From Mucor racemosus (lineage: Eukaryota > Mucoromycota > Mucoromycetes > Mucorales > Mucoraceae): a stretch of DNA of 64,000 nt. The translations under genes and the position numbers were made by a program. The notes under the pieces were generated by a model. It saw only the letters and a list, made by a program, of their open reading frames with translations. It was not told the DNA's origin and searched no databases. Below are positions 34,831 to 47,470 of the stretch, piece after piece; the first letter of the stretch is position 1; every line of letters begins with the position of its first letter. The stretch lies in contig JAPEHQ010000012.1 in NCBI GenBank assembly GCA_027405735.1, positions 1 to 64,000 of the forward strand. The letters run 5' to 3'.

Positions 34831-35230
34831 AATTCATTTCAAAAAATAAATTTTGGAACCCCGTGATGATAGGTTTTAAGCTGTGACAAAAACTATTATT
34901 TTAATTACTCAACGGGAAGTCAATGTTTTTTGCTAAAACAAAAAATGCAGAGTAGCAATCAATTAGACCTATCTTGTGAATACAGAAATTAAGATCTGGA
35001 TAATGAGTTTTAAGTTTTACAAAATAATAAGCTATTATTTGTAACTGTCAGAAAACAATGATGAAAATTCCATTCTTGTGAATATTGATCCAATTAATCT
35101 TCAATTATACATCATGATAAATTTAAATATATCTTGCATAAATCTTTATACTTGTACTTTTACAAATGACTGTGGATTGAGAAAACCATCAGCAAAACAT
35201 GATATTTCTGTCCAATAAAAGCACCTGTTG
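34831..35230 (-). repeat. Dispersed repeat A, copy 3, part 2
   Basis: Continues repeat A after the retroposon insertion. It matches 57925-58200 (shared GGTCTTAAGCTGT-like, AAAAAATGCAGAGTA, ATCTTGTRAATAC strings). Confidence 0.7.
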
Positions 35231-36129
35231 TGTTGTATAGTATTTTCAGGATTGATAAATGATACTTACAAACGAATACAATTAAAAGAGAATGAGTAAT
35301 AAATCAGCTCTTCAACTGTATGATAAAAACAAGAGATCTTTTATTTAGATATAAAAATATGGCCTTTTATATTGATTTGACATTGCGATACTGAGATGTT
35401 ATTTAAGGCATTATTGAACCATTAGATCTATTTGATAGTAATCTATGGATTGAAATAGATCAATCATATTTTAACCGTACTTGCAGAGCTTGTGAGTTGT
35501 CTTGTTTCTTCAATGTTGCACTAAATGTGCTAGGATGTTGATTTGATAGCTACTTAATTTATTATTAACCATTGGGATGAAATAATAATATGGTGTCATA
35601 ATTGAGATCCAAGCGATCTTGGTAATTACTGGATTAAACTTAGTACAATAGGAGTTTTTTATATCTAATATCAAGACTTTTCATTTCAATACATGTCGTA
35701 GCCAATAGATTGTAAGATGCATTGATACTGTATGCTATAAAAACGTAATTATAAAAAGCGATAGGAAATACAATTATAACTCTTCTAATTTTATTCGAGG
35801 TATAAAGTAAAGCAACGACCCATCTACTCGATGGATCATTGTGGTATTTATACTAAATGTCTAATTCAAATTACTAATGCAGTAATTTGATCTTCTTGGT
35901 TTTAAAGCTGATGGAAAAAGGGATCAGCAATTACTAATTCAGGTTATACAATTATCTATAATTGTTGTTTGTGATTTTAAATTATATTTAAGTATCTATA
36001 TTTCATAATCTTGATTCTCACACCAAATTCATGCTATTCATTACTAATTTAATTTGATGTGTGCAAGACTGCCAGTAATTCACATCACTGTAGAGGGTAA
36101 TAACATATGGTAATTGGTGGAATACAGCA
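35231..36129 (-). repeat. Repeat C, copy 3, interrupted by element D
   Basis: Starts TGTTGTATAGTATTTTCAGG and ends GGAATACAGCA. It carries D at the same internal position as copy 1, so D was already inside C when the block was duplicated. Confidence 0.6.
35733..36087 (+). mobile_element. MITE-like element D, copy 2 (355 bp)
   Basis: TGCTATAAAAACG...ATTCACATCA between CTGTA duplications (35728-35732, 36088-36092). Orthologous in position to 10884-11237. Confidence 0.8.
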
Positions 36130-36479
36130 ACCTCAATGTACATTGGATATCAGTTTTTTTCCAGTTGTATTTTCTTTGATTCATTAATATTCAGTTATAT
36201 TGAACGATGATTTTGTAGCATTGCTAAAAAAAAGAATAAATGCGTCAAGAGTAGGGATGCTATTGTCGAGCTCAGCTTATACTAGTAAATTTGACTAGCA
36301 AAGCCCGGCTCGACACCAATGCTAGTCTGATACGCCTTATCAAACGGTGAATAATATCCTTGAAATATGAAAATAAAAAGAGAGAAACAACACATGTAGA
36401 AAAGGTTTTTCAAGGCTTCACATTATTTGGCGCAATTAAAACCCTGTTAAATTTCTCATTTCCGCCAATGTAAAAGCAG

Positions 36480-37566
36480 TGATGTGAATTACTGGCAGTC
36501 TTTCACACATCAAATTGAATTAGTAATGAATAACATGAATTTGGTGTGAGAACCAAGATCATGAAATATAGAAACTTAACTATAATTTAAAATCACAAAC
36601 AACAATTATAGATAATTGTGCAGTGGAATTACATACTAAAAACGCTTGATAAAATAAAAACAACCTAAATTTCAAGTGTCGCTCATAAAATATGATGCCA
36701 CTTGAAATGTGAACAACGATAATAAACAAACGCTTCAATTGAACACAATAACAAACGCATGCTAAAAATATGAAATACCCTTTTTGAACCATACATGTCG
36801 TGTAGATGATAGCACCCTTGATCACGGCGCAATCAATTACACAAATGACATATATATCAAAACAGGATTCTATCCAAATCAATAATGATAATAAACAAAG
36901 ATATCAATTTAGTCAACTACTCATCTATATCGTAGTTGCACTATCAATATAAATAAGATTCAAGCATATAAAAACTACCCCTTAAAAATCAAGGTTACAT
37001 AAAATAGATATAACAGAAATAAACAAAAACAACCATTTCCCAAAAGGTCGATATTGTCACACTTGACATACAATCCCTTATGGTCAATGCTCTATACAAT
37101 TTACCCCTTAAAATATCAAATCAATAACAATGTACTCAAAACTGGAAGATTACTAAATATACATCCATTCAAGTCTGATGGTATCCAAGTTCTCCAAATC
37201 ACTATAAATACCCTCATACTTTTCAATTATTTTAACTCTTCAGAAATCTTTTGTAATAAAAACTTTAGCTGATTATAATTGTATTTCTACTGCTTTTATT
37301 TTTATATTTTTTTTATTTTAGTAAATAACATCGTAATTTACTGCAAATTGTATAACCTGAATTAGTAATTGCTGATCCCTTTTTCCATCAGCTTTAAAAC
37401 CAAGAAGATCAAATTACTGCATTAGTAATTTGAATTAGACATTTAATATAAATACCACAACGATCCATCGAGTAGATGAATCGTTGCTTTACTTTATACC
37501 TTTAATAAAATTAGAAGAGTTGTAATTGTATTTCCTGTCGCTTTTTATAATCACGTTTTTGTAGCA
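36480..37566 (-). mobile_element. MITE-like element D, copy 3, inverted and split by element B
   Basis: Starts TGATGTGAATTACTGG and ends CGTTTTTGTAGCA, flanked by AGCAG duplications (36475-36479, 37567-37571). Removing element B and its AATTG duplication leaves 355 bp, the standard D length. The uninterrupted target AATGTAAAAGCAGCATTACAG is at 11617-11637. Confidence 0.85.
36619..37345. mobile_element. MITE-like element B, copy 2 (727 bp) inside element D
   Basis: Starts TGCAGTGGAATTACA and ends GTAATTTACTGCA (inverted ends), flanked by AATTG on both sides (36614-36618, 37346-37350). The other D copies provide the empty site ATAGATAATTGTATAACC (reverse strand). It is clearly younger than the D insertion. 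Confidence 0.88.
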
Positions 37567-37571
37567 AGCAG

Positions 37572-38876
37572 CATTACAGCTCATGAACCATAAATTAAAC
37601 AAAGTAGGCAGTAACTGTTATCATGGAAGCATACATTTTTCTACCAGAAAAAACGTCTGTCATATCACACATTCATTAAAAACTTTCAAACGCGAGCCCG
37701 TAGAGCAACAACGCCGTAATTGAGCATAGCAAGATTGAATGGTTAAGTCTCTTATACTATGGTGTATATCTAAGTTTTAAATAAAAAAGCGGTTTTTTTT
37801 AAACTTTTCTTATATTTAACCATGTATGGTCTGAAAATTCAGACTTTGTAGCGGACATTTTTGGGAACTCATTTCATCCTTACCAACACTCATGATTTTG
37901 ATCAGAAAACAGAAAAATCAAATTTTGATACCAAAATCAACGTTTAAATATACTACATTGTGAGAGAAACTTGTAGCTATAACTAATACACATTTTATAA
38001 AAGCTTAATATTAAATGTTAAGTAATGAAAATTTGTAGTTTTGTCCCAAAAACGGTTTTTTGATTAAAGGATTTTCATGTAATATTTTGCAATAAAAATA
38101 CTGTATATTTTTTATTGGACAAATAGAGCGCTAAATTTAGTATATGTGTAGATTTTTTGTTTTTATGATTGGTAGTATAATTAACTCTAGATTTGCAAAA
38201 CCAGAAAAAAAAGATTAAAAAATGTCAAAATTGATGATCTGGACAAGAATAATTTTTGAAATTAATACTCCACTTATAAGCCTTGTAAGTCTTAAAAATA
38301 AGAGATTTTATAATACTTGAGAACTTTTTCAAGAATTTACGATGCTGTACCCACTTGATTCAAGCTTATTGCTGTAAATCATTAGACATGTTAATATTGT
38401 GTGGTAGTTTATTTGATGATAGTATAAACGTACGTTTTAATTATTGCGCTAGAGGTAATTTACATTGAATTTTAGTCTTACCTCTCCAATATCATAAACA
38501 TAAACATAAACATAAACATAAACATGGCCATCACTGGAACCTAAAACCTATTATTACCACCTTTTTACCCTCTTTGTGCCAGGCCAATTTATTCAATTCT
38601 TTTTTACCAGAACCAACTTAAATACTTACAAATGGTTCCACGGTGTTTGCATTCAAATTCCATAAATTAAATTGACTGGTTCCATTTACAGTAGTACCAA
38701 AAAACGTATCATCAGCCCGTCTTATGATAAATGCCAATCTAAAATCAGAAGCATCCCATTATATTGTCATTGTTATAAGCTATGAAAAGCTTGATGTTTA
38801 ATAATACAGCAATTAAATAAAACGCAAGATGATACTAAAACATATGGTGAGTATTTAACATTTAAGTAAGTGTGAT
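37572..38876 (+). repeat. Repeat E, copy 3, with dynein-like fragment
   Basis: Matches 11640-12898. The GC-rich core is at about 37690-37735. The minus-strand dynein-like fragment is at 38482-38745, where a (CATAAA)n expansion (38497-38525) lengthens the V-Y codon pair after SSDGH. Confidence 0.75.
38482..38745 (-). pseudogene. Fragment of dynein intermediate-chain-like WD40 gene (second copy)
   Basis: Same fragment as 12534-12770. It retains the splice donor GTAAG after the V-Y-D-I-G-E strand and is interrupted by stops upstream. The V-Y dipeptide codons are expanded about five-fold by a hexanucleotide repeat. Not functional. Confidence 0.5.
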
Positions 38877-39952
38877 CACAGCACAGTGAATCTGTATTTA
38901 TGAAACATTTTGAAAGTGATTCTCAAAATTAGATGGGCTACAAAGGCATTCAATTTTACGTATTGGTTCTCGCTATTTGATTCTATCATATTCAAATATT
39001 TTATGGATCTTCAATTCATTGTGTTTTCTTTTCCAAATCTCAGATGCTGCAGCGTAGAACATAAGATTTATCTAATATGTGCTGGTCGAATAATTAAAAT
39101 TTTTATCAAAATACATGGCATGTTTTATGGCAAAGATATATTTTTAGAAAAAATGATTCTGCATGCTAAACTATCCTATTATTGTTTGAAATGATAATTA
39201 CGAGCATTCATTAAAGAAATAAGCACGGGCTCAAATATTTGCCCCATTGAGTAGTTCAGATTCAATGAAGATCTACGTACAATTCTGTTTATATTATAGT
39301 ATATACATACTTTTAGAGCTATTAATATGCATATGCTTATACACATACCACCCGGTCATTTCTTTTTCTATGTTAAAACTATTTTTATTCTGTTTATGGA
39401 ATCTTTGTCAATGTTCCGAAAATTTACTTGTGCCCTGACTTTATACATTAGAAACATATGAAAAATGTAACTACATTTATTTAAAATCATGATAAAATGG
39501 TCTAAAATTAAAACTACAATAATGGATGAATAAGATTATAAAACAAACGTATCTCATGAAATATGATACATACCGCAGATAAATATAAATGTACTTACTT
39601 GCTAAGAAGAATGAAAATCAAGCAACAAATTTAGTAAAATAAGGAGGCCAACATTGTTTGAAATCAATATGAATGATTTTCCCATTTTTGAGAACTCATG
39701 TGCACATGTATAGTTACATAAAAAGCATTTTTTTATAATTTTTTTTATTTTAAAAAACGAAACAATTCATATCATCATTACATATATATAAATGCATGAT
39801 AAAATAAGGAGAAAAAGAGGAGGAGTGCAGGGAGAAAGGGGAGCTAGAGGAGGAGTAGACGAATTACTCGAGAAATTAAATTATATAATGTACATATATA
39901 ATCACTGTCAATTGATTATGAGCTATTTGTTCTTTTCCTTTCCTTTCTATAT
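38877..39952. other. Spacer before second gene island
   Basis: Short plus-strand frames (38910-39194, 39247-39438) have no recognised domain. A purine-rich tract (GGAGAAAAAGAGGAGGAG) lies at 39808-39860, about 100 bp upstream of the exchanger gene. Confidence 0.5.
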
Positions 39953-42900
39953 ATGATGAAATCAATCTTTGTCGCCCAAGAAAAAAAAGTCTTTTTATCA
40001 GGATGCGTTGCATTTTTAGTTTTGATAGGATTATCAACATTATCGAGAAATATCAGTGTATTATCCACCATTAAAAGCCTTTACTCAGCTCACAGTGGAT
40101 CAGAAGCTCTTTATCATATTGTTGTAGGTTTAATATTAATGCTTTACAGTACAGATACCTTGAAATTTTAACTGTTTATTATTGAATATATAGAGTGATT
40201 GCTCGGATATTGAAGATCAAAAAGATCAATGTTCATTTGTAAAATCATCTTGTCATGGATTTAATGCACTTTATCTCGAACTTTATTATTGTTCCACATT
40301 TTGGAAACCAATATCTATTGCTCTGCTTGTAAAGTATATTATATTATATTATATTACTCCTATTAAAAAAGATTGCCCTGAATTTATAATTGAGTGAACC
40401 CCCCCCCTCCCTTTCCGTTTTTTTAGCCAGTGTTCCACTAACATTATATATACATCTATAGTTAACATGGTTATTGACCTTATTCGGCGCAATTAGCGTT
40501 GTAGCATCTGATTTTTTCTGTAAGATTATATGAAAATATGGTATAATATTTATCAATTGAAACTGATTAGCAATCTATATTCTGAAGGTCCCAATTTACA
40601 AACAATTTCAACAAAACTTCAATTATCTGAAAGCATGGTAATATTGTTATGATGGTCAAATAAACCTACTAAATTGTAAAGATTAAACTTAGGCAGGTGT
40701 AACAGTGTTGGCTTTAGGTAATGGGAGTCCTGATTTATTTAGCACATTCAGGTATATTTATGGAATAATTTCATCAAAGCTCAAAATTCATATGTTTTTT
40801 ATATGATAGTGCAATGGATTCTGGTGCTGGATCACTAGCCATTGGAGAATTGATAGGTGCAGCATTTTTTATTGTTGCAATTGTATCTGGCTGTATGGGT
40901 ATAATTCGGCCATTTCAATCACAAAAGATAACATTTACAAGAGATGCATCATTTTTAACTGGAGCCATTGCTATTATTACATGGATTGTTTATCATCAGC
41001 AAATTAATTGGTATCATAGCATTATATTGATATGTTATTATCTTTTGTATGTATCTGCAGTTGTATTGGGTGCATACAGCAACAACAGCAGTAATACTTC
41101 GAATGATTTATTGCAGCAAACAGAAGAAAACAAACTATTTTCAGATGAATCAACGCACTTGTTATTTCAATCTGATACTATTACAAAACCACCTCGATTA
41201 TCGATTCCTGACAGAGGTTTTTCCTCATCAATTCAATCAAATTTATCAGATATTAATCATCTTGGACATGTTATTCGACCCATGTCTCCTAATTCATCTC
41301 GCCGTTCTCTATATTATTCGGCAATACCAAGATCAACAAGTGCAAATGGTTCTATCATGTCGAATGCTACAAAAACGTATCGTCGTTGTATGACGCCAAG
41401 AATAGGTATTAGAACATCAGTTTTTGGAGCAATTGAGGTATATTTATATGATGCAGTATATTTTATTTTGAATGATTTAAAACTACAACTAATAAAATAA
41501 CGTAGTTTCAAGAGCAAGTAAATCATATACGTCGAACTAGTCATAGTTCACAACATACAATGTCTCCTATTAATAATCACCAACAACAACAACAACAGCG
41601 TCGACATCGACAAGCATCGATGCCACCTCCTATGTGGCAAACATTGCAATTACCATCATCACAAGATTCCAGCAAAAGACAAAGGGCATCAACAATGAAT
41701 GATCATCAATTTCCTACAATTACACCTTCAATTAATGTATTGTCTCCTACTCATCTCCAACCACCTGAAATTGAACAAGATTACTTTACATTTATATCTG
41801 CACAAGACAATCAACCCTTTTTTCATATTCAACCTTCTTCCCCTCCTCCCTCAAATTCAAATATTCCTGAAATCCGACTTGCTGTTGCACCTACTACATT
41901 GCTTGCACCTGATGCTAGATCGTTGCATAGTTTAGCGCCTCCAAGCGTGATTTCGGATTATGATTTATTTGTATCTGCTCGTCAAAGCTTTGAATTGAGT
42001 CCTTCATCTGCTGCTATTGCTTCTGCTACAACTCCTTCTTTTCATAAGAATTTAGCAGATCATATTATGACATCAGGGTTGACTCATGGATCCCTCCTTT
42101 TCGAATCACCTAGTTTACTTGAAACTTTATTTCCAACGTTACAAGATTGGAATCAAAAATCATTATTTTCTAAATTGAGTGCTCTGGCAGCATCACCATT
42201 GGTATTTATATTTACATTGACGCTTCCTGTAGCAGAAATTGATCAAATCAAAGTGGATGATATTGAAGTTGTTGATGATGATGATGACGATCAAGATAAA
42301 GACAGCACTATAAATTATTTATCTGTACCCACAGCAGCAGCAGCAATGATAGCATCAGATCATGATTTATCCGCTAAAGTTGATGTAGATGATATAGATA
42401 CAAAGCAAGGGTGGAATAAGCAATTATTAATGATTCAGTGTATAATAAGCACAGTATTTATTTTAACTGTATTTGCGGGTAATATAAATATACAGTTACA
42501 TTTTTTCTAAGCTAAAAAAATGCCTCCTGTATTTAGCCAACAAAGTAATCCCATTTACTGCCATTATTGCTGGCACTTTTGTTGGTGTTTTAATGATATG
42601 TTATATCAGTAAATCAACAACAAGAAATAAACCACCATCTTGGTTTTGGATGTTGTCTTTTGTTGGTTTTTTTGTAGCATTGAATTGGATATTTTTACTA
42701 GCAAATGAAGTTGTTGGTTTATTACAAGCGATTGGGCAAATCTTTTCTATAAGCGATGCAATTATGGGTTTAACGGTATTTGCACTTGTAAGTATATATA
42801 CATATAGTGAATATAATATAATATATATATTTATTTATTTATTTAACGTTTTTCGTAGGGAAATAGTATAGGTGATTTTGTTGCGAATACAGCAATTGCT

Positions 42901-43279
42901 AAAATGGGATTCCCAACCATGGCTATTTCTGCTTGCTATGCTGGACCATTATTAAGTAAATATATATATATATATATATATATATACATGTTCTCATTCA
43001 AATACTAACTACTTTACTTACAATCATATAGATATGGTCTTGGGTGTAGGTATCTCATCCTTATACCAGTTTTGGAAAACAGGGGTATCTTATAAACTTG
43101 ATATAGCACCAACTATCATCATTTCATCAGTTGGATTATTAACAGTCTTGATGAGTACATTAATAGCAGTTAGTATTAATGGATATCGTATTACTAGACA
43201 ATTGGGGTGGTGGATGATTGCAGTATACTGTACATGTTGTTCACTTAACTTTTTACTTGAATTTCATGTTATATTTTAA
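39953..43279 (+). CDS. Cation/Ca2+ exchanger (NCLX/CCX-like)
   Basis: Ten exons: 39953-40123, 40194-40328, 40462-40519, 40588-40637, 40693-40751, 40810-41437, 41506-42478, 42537-42787, 42859-42955, 43032-43279; 889 aa. A membrane antiporter exchanging Ca2+ for Na+, K+ or H+. The alpha-1 repeat reads ALGNGSPDLFSTFS (about 146-159) and alpha-2 reads GNSIGDFVANTAIAKMGFP (about 776-794), the paired signature of the family. An N-terminal hydrophobic segment (18-33) is followed by a Cys-rich lumenal loop (DCSDIEDQKDQC...SSC...YYC) typical of mitochondrial NCLX and plant/fungal CCX proteins. A long cytoplasmic loop (about 235-590) has polyQ, Ser-rich and acidic (DDDDD) tracts. Intron 2 is unusually long (133 nt) and holds a C9 run. 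Location (mitochondrion, vacuole or ER) cannot be told. Confidence 0.9.
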
Positions 43280-43304
43280 TAAAACGTGATGGCATATATA
43301 TAAT

Positions 43305-43307
43305 AAG

Positions 43308-43344
<37 letters not shown>

Positions 43345-43447
43345 ATCTTCTTAATAATAATAATAAACTTGTTGGTTGCTTTCAAATCGTTCTTTTTCAC
43401 TCTTTACCCCTCTCTTTTTATTCTTTCTTTATTTTTTTCATTTATAG
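43305..43447. other. Poly-T and pyrimidine-rich intergenic spacer
   Basis: A T-run of about 29 bases (43311-43339) and a CT-rich stretch (43381-43445) directly precede the start of the next gene; the latter may be its promoter region. Confidence 0.5.
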
Positions 43448-45408
43448 ATGAGTGAAGGTAATACACTATAGTATCCCATATATTATATACATACTCATAT
43501 TTACCTAGTTGTTGGTCATATCAAAAGTTCACATACATGCCATTGGAGGGTACCACAATGGTCTCAACTACGATTCGGTATTGAATATAGTAGCCCACCA
43601 TTGTTATTTGATGATCTAAAATGGTAAGAGATAAAATGTTAACATGCTGATATAGATATTAACTATTAGATAGGTCAATTAAAGTAAGATATTAGATTGC
43701 GAAAATTGTATAAAAAAATCCTTTGAAGTTAACATGTAGTAGCTTTTTAAAGGCAAAATTAAAAGCCCTGATGTGAGCATTTTCTTTTGTATTTATATAT
43801 TATCTTTAAATAAGAAATTAAACGATGCATGTAGATGCTTTCAATTTATGTTCAAATCCATGAAACTTCGCCAGGATCATTGAGAGGAATTAGAAAGAAT
43901 GTGCAATTATCAATCAAGATTAACAATACAAATCCATCAAGTTATTACAATGATTTTGGCGTAGGAAAAAGTATGCTTGTATATACTTTTTTTTTAACTA
44001 TAGTTACTAATTCTTATTAGGATTGCAGCCTGTTTGGTTTAGTGAAAGTATGCTTATAGCATGTAAAAAAAAAAAAAAAGAAAGAAAAAAGAAACAAGTA
44101 ATTATGAACTAATTAAACTTAGAAAATACGAAATGGGGAGAGGATTCATTAGGTACATTGTCAAGCATAATTCCTTTTCTGAGTCGAGATCAAGTCTCCT
44201 TATCAGTCAATATAACCATCCTAAAATCTGAAATGAATAATAAGGCTGCAATCCCAACAATTACCCCGCCTTTTTCGAGGTATATTGATTCATCCGAGTT
44301 CTCGGATGTTTCTTTTCGTGTGGTAGAAGAAGATGAAGACTTGGAATATGCGGCTAAATTAAATAAAAGAGATAGTTCCTTATATAAAGAAATAACTATA
44401 TCATCTACCAAAGAAGAAGAAGAAGATGCTAAAAAAGCACGTTTGTTTCATGGTCATAAAAATATATTAGCAGCTATATCTCCATGGTTTCATATGTTAT
44501 TTACAAATGGCATGCGAGAATCATTACAAAACGAAATTACAATCACTGGCGTCAAACATGATATATTTTATAGATTGCTTAAATATTGTTATACATTTAA
44601 AATGGATATTGATGGTGTTACAGATGCTTATGAAATGCTACGAGCTTCCGATAGATTTCAGATTGCCAATATAAGAGAAGAAGCATTGTGTTATTTACGT
44701 CAAGAATTGGATGAAAACAATATATGGGATATTTGGGAATGTGCTGACATGTATGGATGCGAAAAAACAGTAAATACATGTGTTTCTTATGCAAGTGTAG
44801 AAATGAAAACACTGGTTAAACATCCTTCATGGGTTTATGCGAAATCCCGAGTTATTAAAATGGCTTTGGATATAGAAGTAGGCGATTTACCAGAAGAAAC
44901 AGAACTTTATGAAGCTGTACTAGTTTGGGCAAATCAAAGAGGAGCAAATGTTATTATACCACAAGAACAAGAACAAGTAGTAGCAGTAGTAGTAGAAGAA
45001 GAACCTAAAAATATGTCCATGACAAGAACACAGTTATTGTCTTCTGTAGTAAATGTAGAGCCTTTAGCAATATCAGCTGCAGTTATTGAAGATGAGGAAG
45101 ATGAGGAAGAGGAAGAGGAAGAAGAAGAAGAAGAGCAACAGCCCGAAATAGATTATAATTATAAAGTAATTGCAATGCCAGATTCAAAAGAACTCGAGGC
45201 AGATTTAGCTAGCATTTTACAATGCATTCGATTTCCAATGATGCCGCCAGATTTTCTAGCAAATCGAGTTGAGATTGATACATTTATAATGAGTATTGAT
45301 GGCATGCGAGACATGGTAAAATATTTTAGTAGTATTACTGTAAAAACTATATTAATGAAAGCCCCATCTCTTAGCTATACGAAGCCTACAAGTATCATGC
45401 TGTTCTAG
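43448..45408 (+). CDS. BTB/BACK-domain protein with N-terminal MATH-like region
   Basis: Probable exons: 43448-43457, 43509-43623, one from about 43835, a short one near 44022-44048, and a large final exon from about 44124 to the stop at 45408. The N-terminal part (HTCHWRVPQWSQLRFG; VQLSIKINNTNPSSYY) looks like a MATH domain. The BTB core reads FSDVSFRV, then LFHGHKNILAAISPWFHMLF, then a helical run to RLLKYCYTFKMDID. A BACK-type helical region follows, then an acidic run (EEDEEEEEEEEEEEEE) at about 45090-45135. Such proteins are often substrate adaptors of CUL3 ubiquitin ligases (family knowledge). The join between the exon ending 43623 (phase 2) and the one at 43835 does not work in frame as read, so the 5' model is uncertain. 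Confidence 0.75.
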
Positions 45409-45594
45409 GCACTTCCTCTTCATTTAGATGCCAACCTCGAAGAGCTCAAATAGAAAACGATGAACTCTAAATATAACGAATGACCAAAATATGAAAAAAA
45501 GTCCGAAAAACAGTTTACATTATTAGAGCCCTTTTTATCCCTTTTTCATAATATCTTCTCTCCTTATCTTATTCAATAATATCAATAAAAAAAA

Positions 45595-47343
45595 ATGGAT
45601 TCAAATGTATCAGATAGAATATTGCCTACTACAAATCATACAAGGTACCAATCGATAGGCCCTATTGAACCTGAAGAAGAGGTAAAGAGATAAAGAAATG
45701 CAAGAATTAATTTGCTATAAAATATTGAATACAATGAATAGTCAACCCCAGTTCAACATAAAATAGGCGCTATTGCACTTATCGTAATGGCTTCTTTACT
45801 GTTTGGTGGCGTAGTTATCTACAATTTGACTACAACAGATGATCAGCCAACTTTTAATAATGGTACCCACGCTTTTGCACCTACAGTTATTTTCATTTCT
45901 TTAGATGGAACTGTTAATCAAGATCTTGAATTCCATATAACACCTGTATTGAGTGAAATGGGTAAAGTTATGCTGTGAGGATAAGTTTCGTTGGGGAGGT
46001 TTTTTTTTTCTTTTTTTTTTTTACTTATCACTCTTTTTTTATTTAATATAGCGGATAATGGTGTTAAAGCAGATTACATGACACCATCATTTCCAGTAAG
46101 AGAGAATATATAAATGCGACAATTAATCAAACACCAATTAATCTATTACATACAGCCAATTACATTTCCAAACCATTGGTCTTTAGTAACAGGACTTTAT
46201 CCTGAAGCACACGGCGTTGTAGGAAACTACTTTTACGATGACAATTTAAACGATAGCTTTTATTATAAAAGCCCTGATAAAAGTTGGGATTCCAAATGGT
46301 GGGGCGGTGAGCCTGTAAATTTTATTCATGCATCTTGTTGTACATTATTTTCTCAAATATTCACACATTCACTATATAGATTTGGATTACTGCTGTGCGA
46401 CAGAACAAGAAATCTGGCGTCATAATGTGGCCTGGATGTAGCACAGAATTTAATGGTCTTCGCCCAAGTTACTCGGTTGCTTATAGCGATTATGTTACAT
46501 TTGATGATAAAGTAGATCAAGTATTTGATTGGTTTGATTTACCTTTAGAAGATAGACCTCAATTTATTGGATTATATGTACCTGAAATCGATCAATCGGG
46601 TCATGCATATGGTCCCTTTGCTAACGAGGTATATATTTTGGATATATATATATATTTACAGCTATTAGAATTCGAGTACTAATCATATTAAATAGACGTT
46701 GACAGCACTGCATTTAGCTGATCAAAGTATTGGTCGTTTACTAGAAGGTTTAGAGGAGAGAAATTTGACAGATATTGTAAATGTCATTGTTGTAAGTGAT
46801 CATGGCATGTCAACTACTGATAGATCTCGTTTAATCTACTATGATGATGTGTTGACAAAAGACGAATTGGACTTGATTTGGACAATTGAAGCATACCCCA
46901 CACTTGGCATTCGACCACATCTTGACCTTGATCAAGATGAAGCAGTTGAAACATTATACCAGGCATTCCGTCGACTTTATGATTCATTAGAAACACCACA
47001 TTTCCAAGTGTATAAGAAGCAAGACTTCCCAGACCGTTTTCAATTTCGTGACAATGTTAGAATCCCACCTCTGCTTGTATTGCCTGATGCGGGCTGGAAC
47101 TTTGTAACACACAAAGACTATCATGGTGGCGCACCATATCAACCTCGCGGTGTTCATGGATACGATAATTTATCGCCTGAATCTAGAGCTATTTTTGTTG
47201 CTCAAGGTCCTAACTTCCCAAAAGGTAAATCTGTTGCACCTTTTTGGAATATTGAATTGTATAATGTCATGTCGAGAATTTTGCATTTGAATCCAGCAAG
47301 TAATAATAATACATTGAATGGTATTTTAGAGATGTCTGAATAA
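45595..47343 (+). CDS. Ectonucleotide pyrophosphatase/phosphodiesterase-like type II membrane protein
   Basis: Six exons: 45595-45681, 45742-45961, 46052-46095, 46156-46314, 46380-46628, 46696-47343; 468 aa, all in frame. Alkaline-phosphatase-superfamily enzyme hydrolysing phosphodiester or pyrophosphate bonds outside the cell or in the secretory lumen. Residues 1-35 are cytosolic, then one membrane anchor (IGAIALIVMASLLFGGVVIY), then the catalytic domain: metal-site Asp in FISLDGTVNQD, nucleophile Thr in PITFPNHWSLVTGLYPEAHG, PEIDQSGHAYGP, VVSDHGMS and GVHGYDN, all expected for NPP enzymes. The Thr-bearing exon is separated from the TPSFP block by an intron. Confidence 0.93.
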
Positions 47344-47470
47344 AGTCGATTAATTAATATAGCCTAAAAAAGACAAGTGTTGTAAAATCAACAAATATAC
47401 AGTAATTATAAATAACATGTTTGAGAAAGTGGTGTTCTTGTTATTTTTCTTTCTTGTTTTTAAAACCAAA

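Larger units (their letters stand above)
35231..38876 (+). repeat. Segmental duplication block, copy 2
   Basis: Collinear with 10391-12898 (repeat C with D inside, a unique piece, repeat E). It is expanded by an inverted D element (36480-37566) that itself contains element B. The empty target is preserved in copy 1 at about 11616-11640. Confidence 0.8.
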
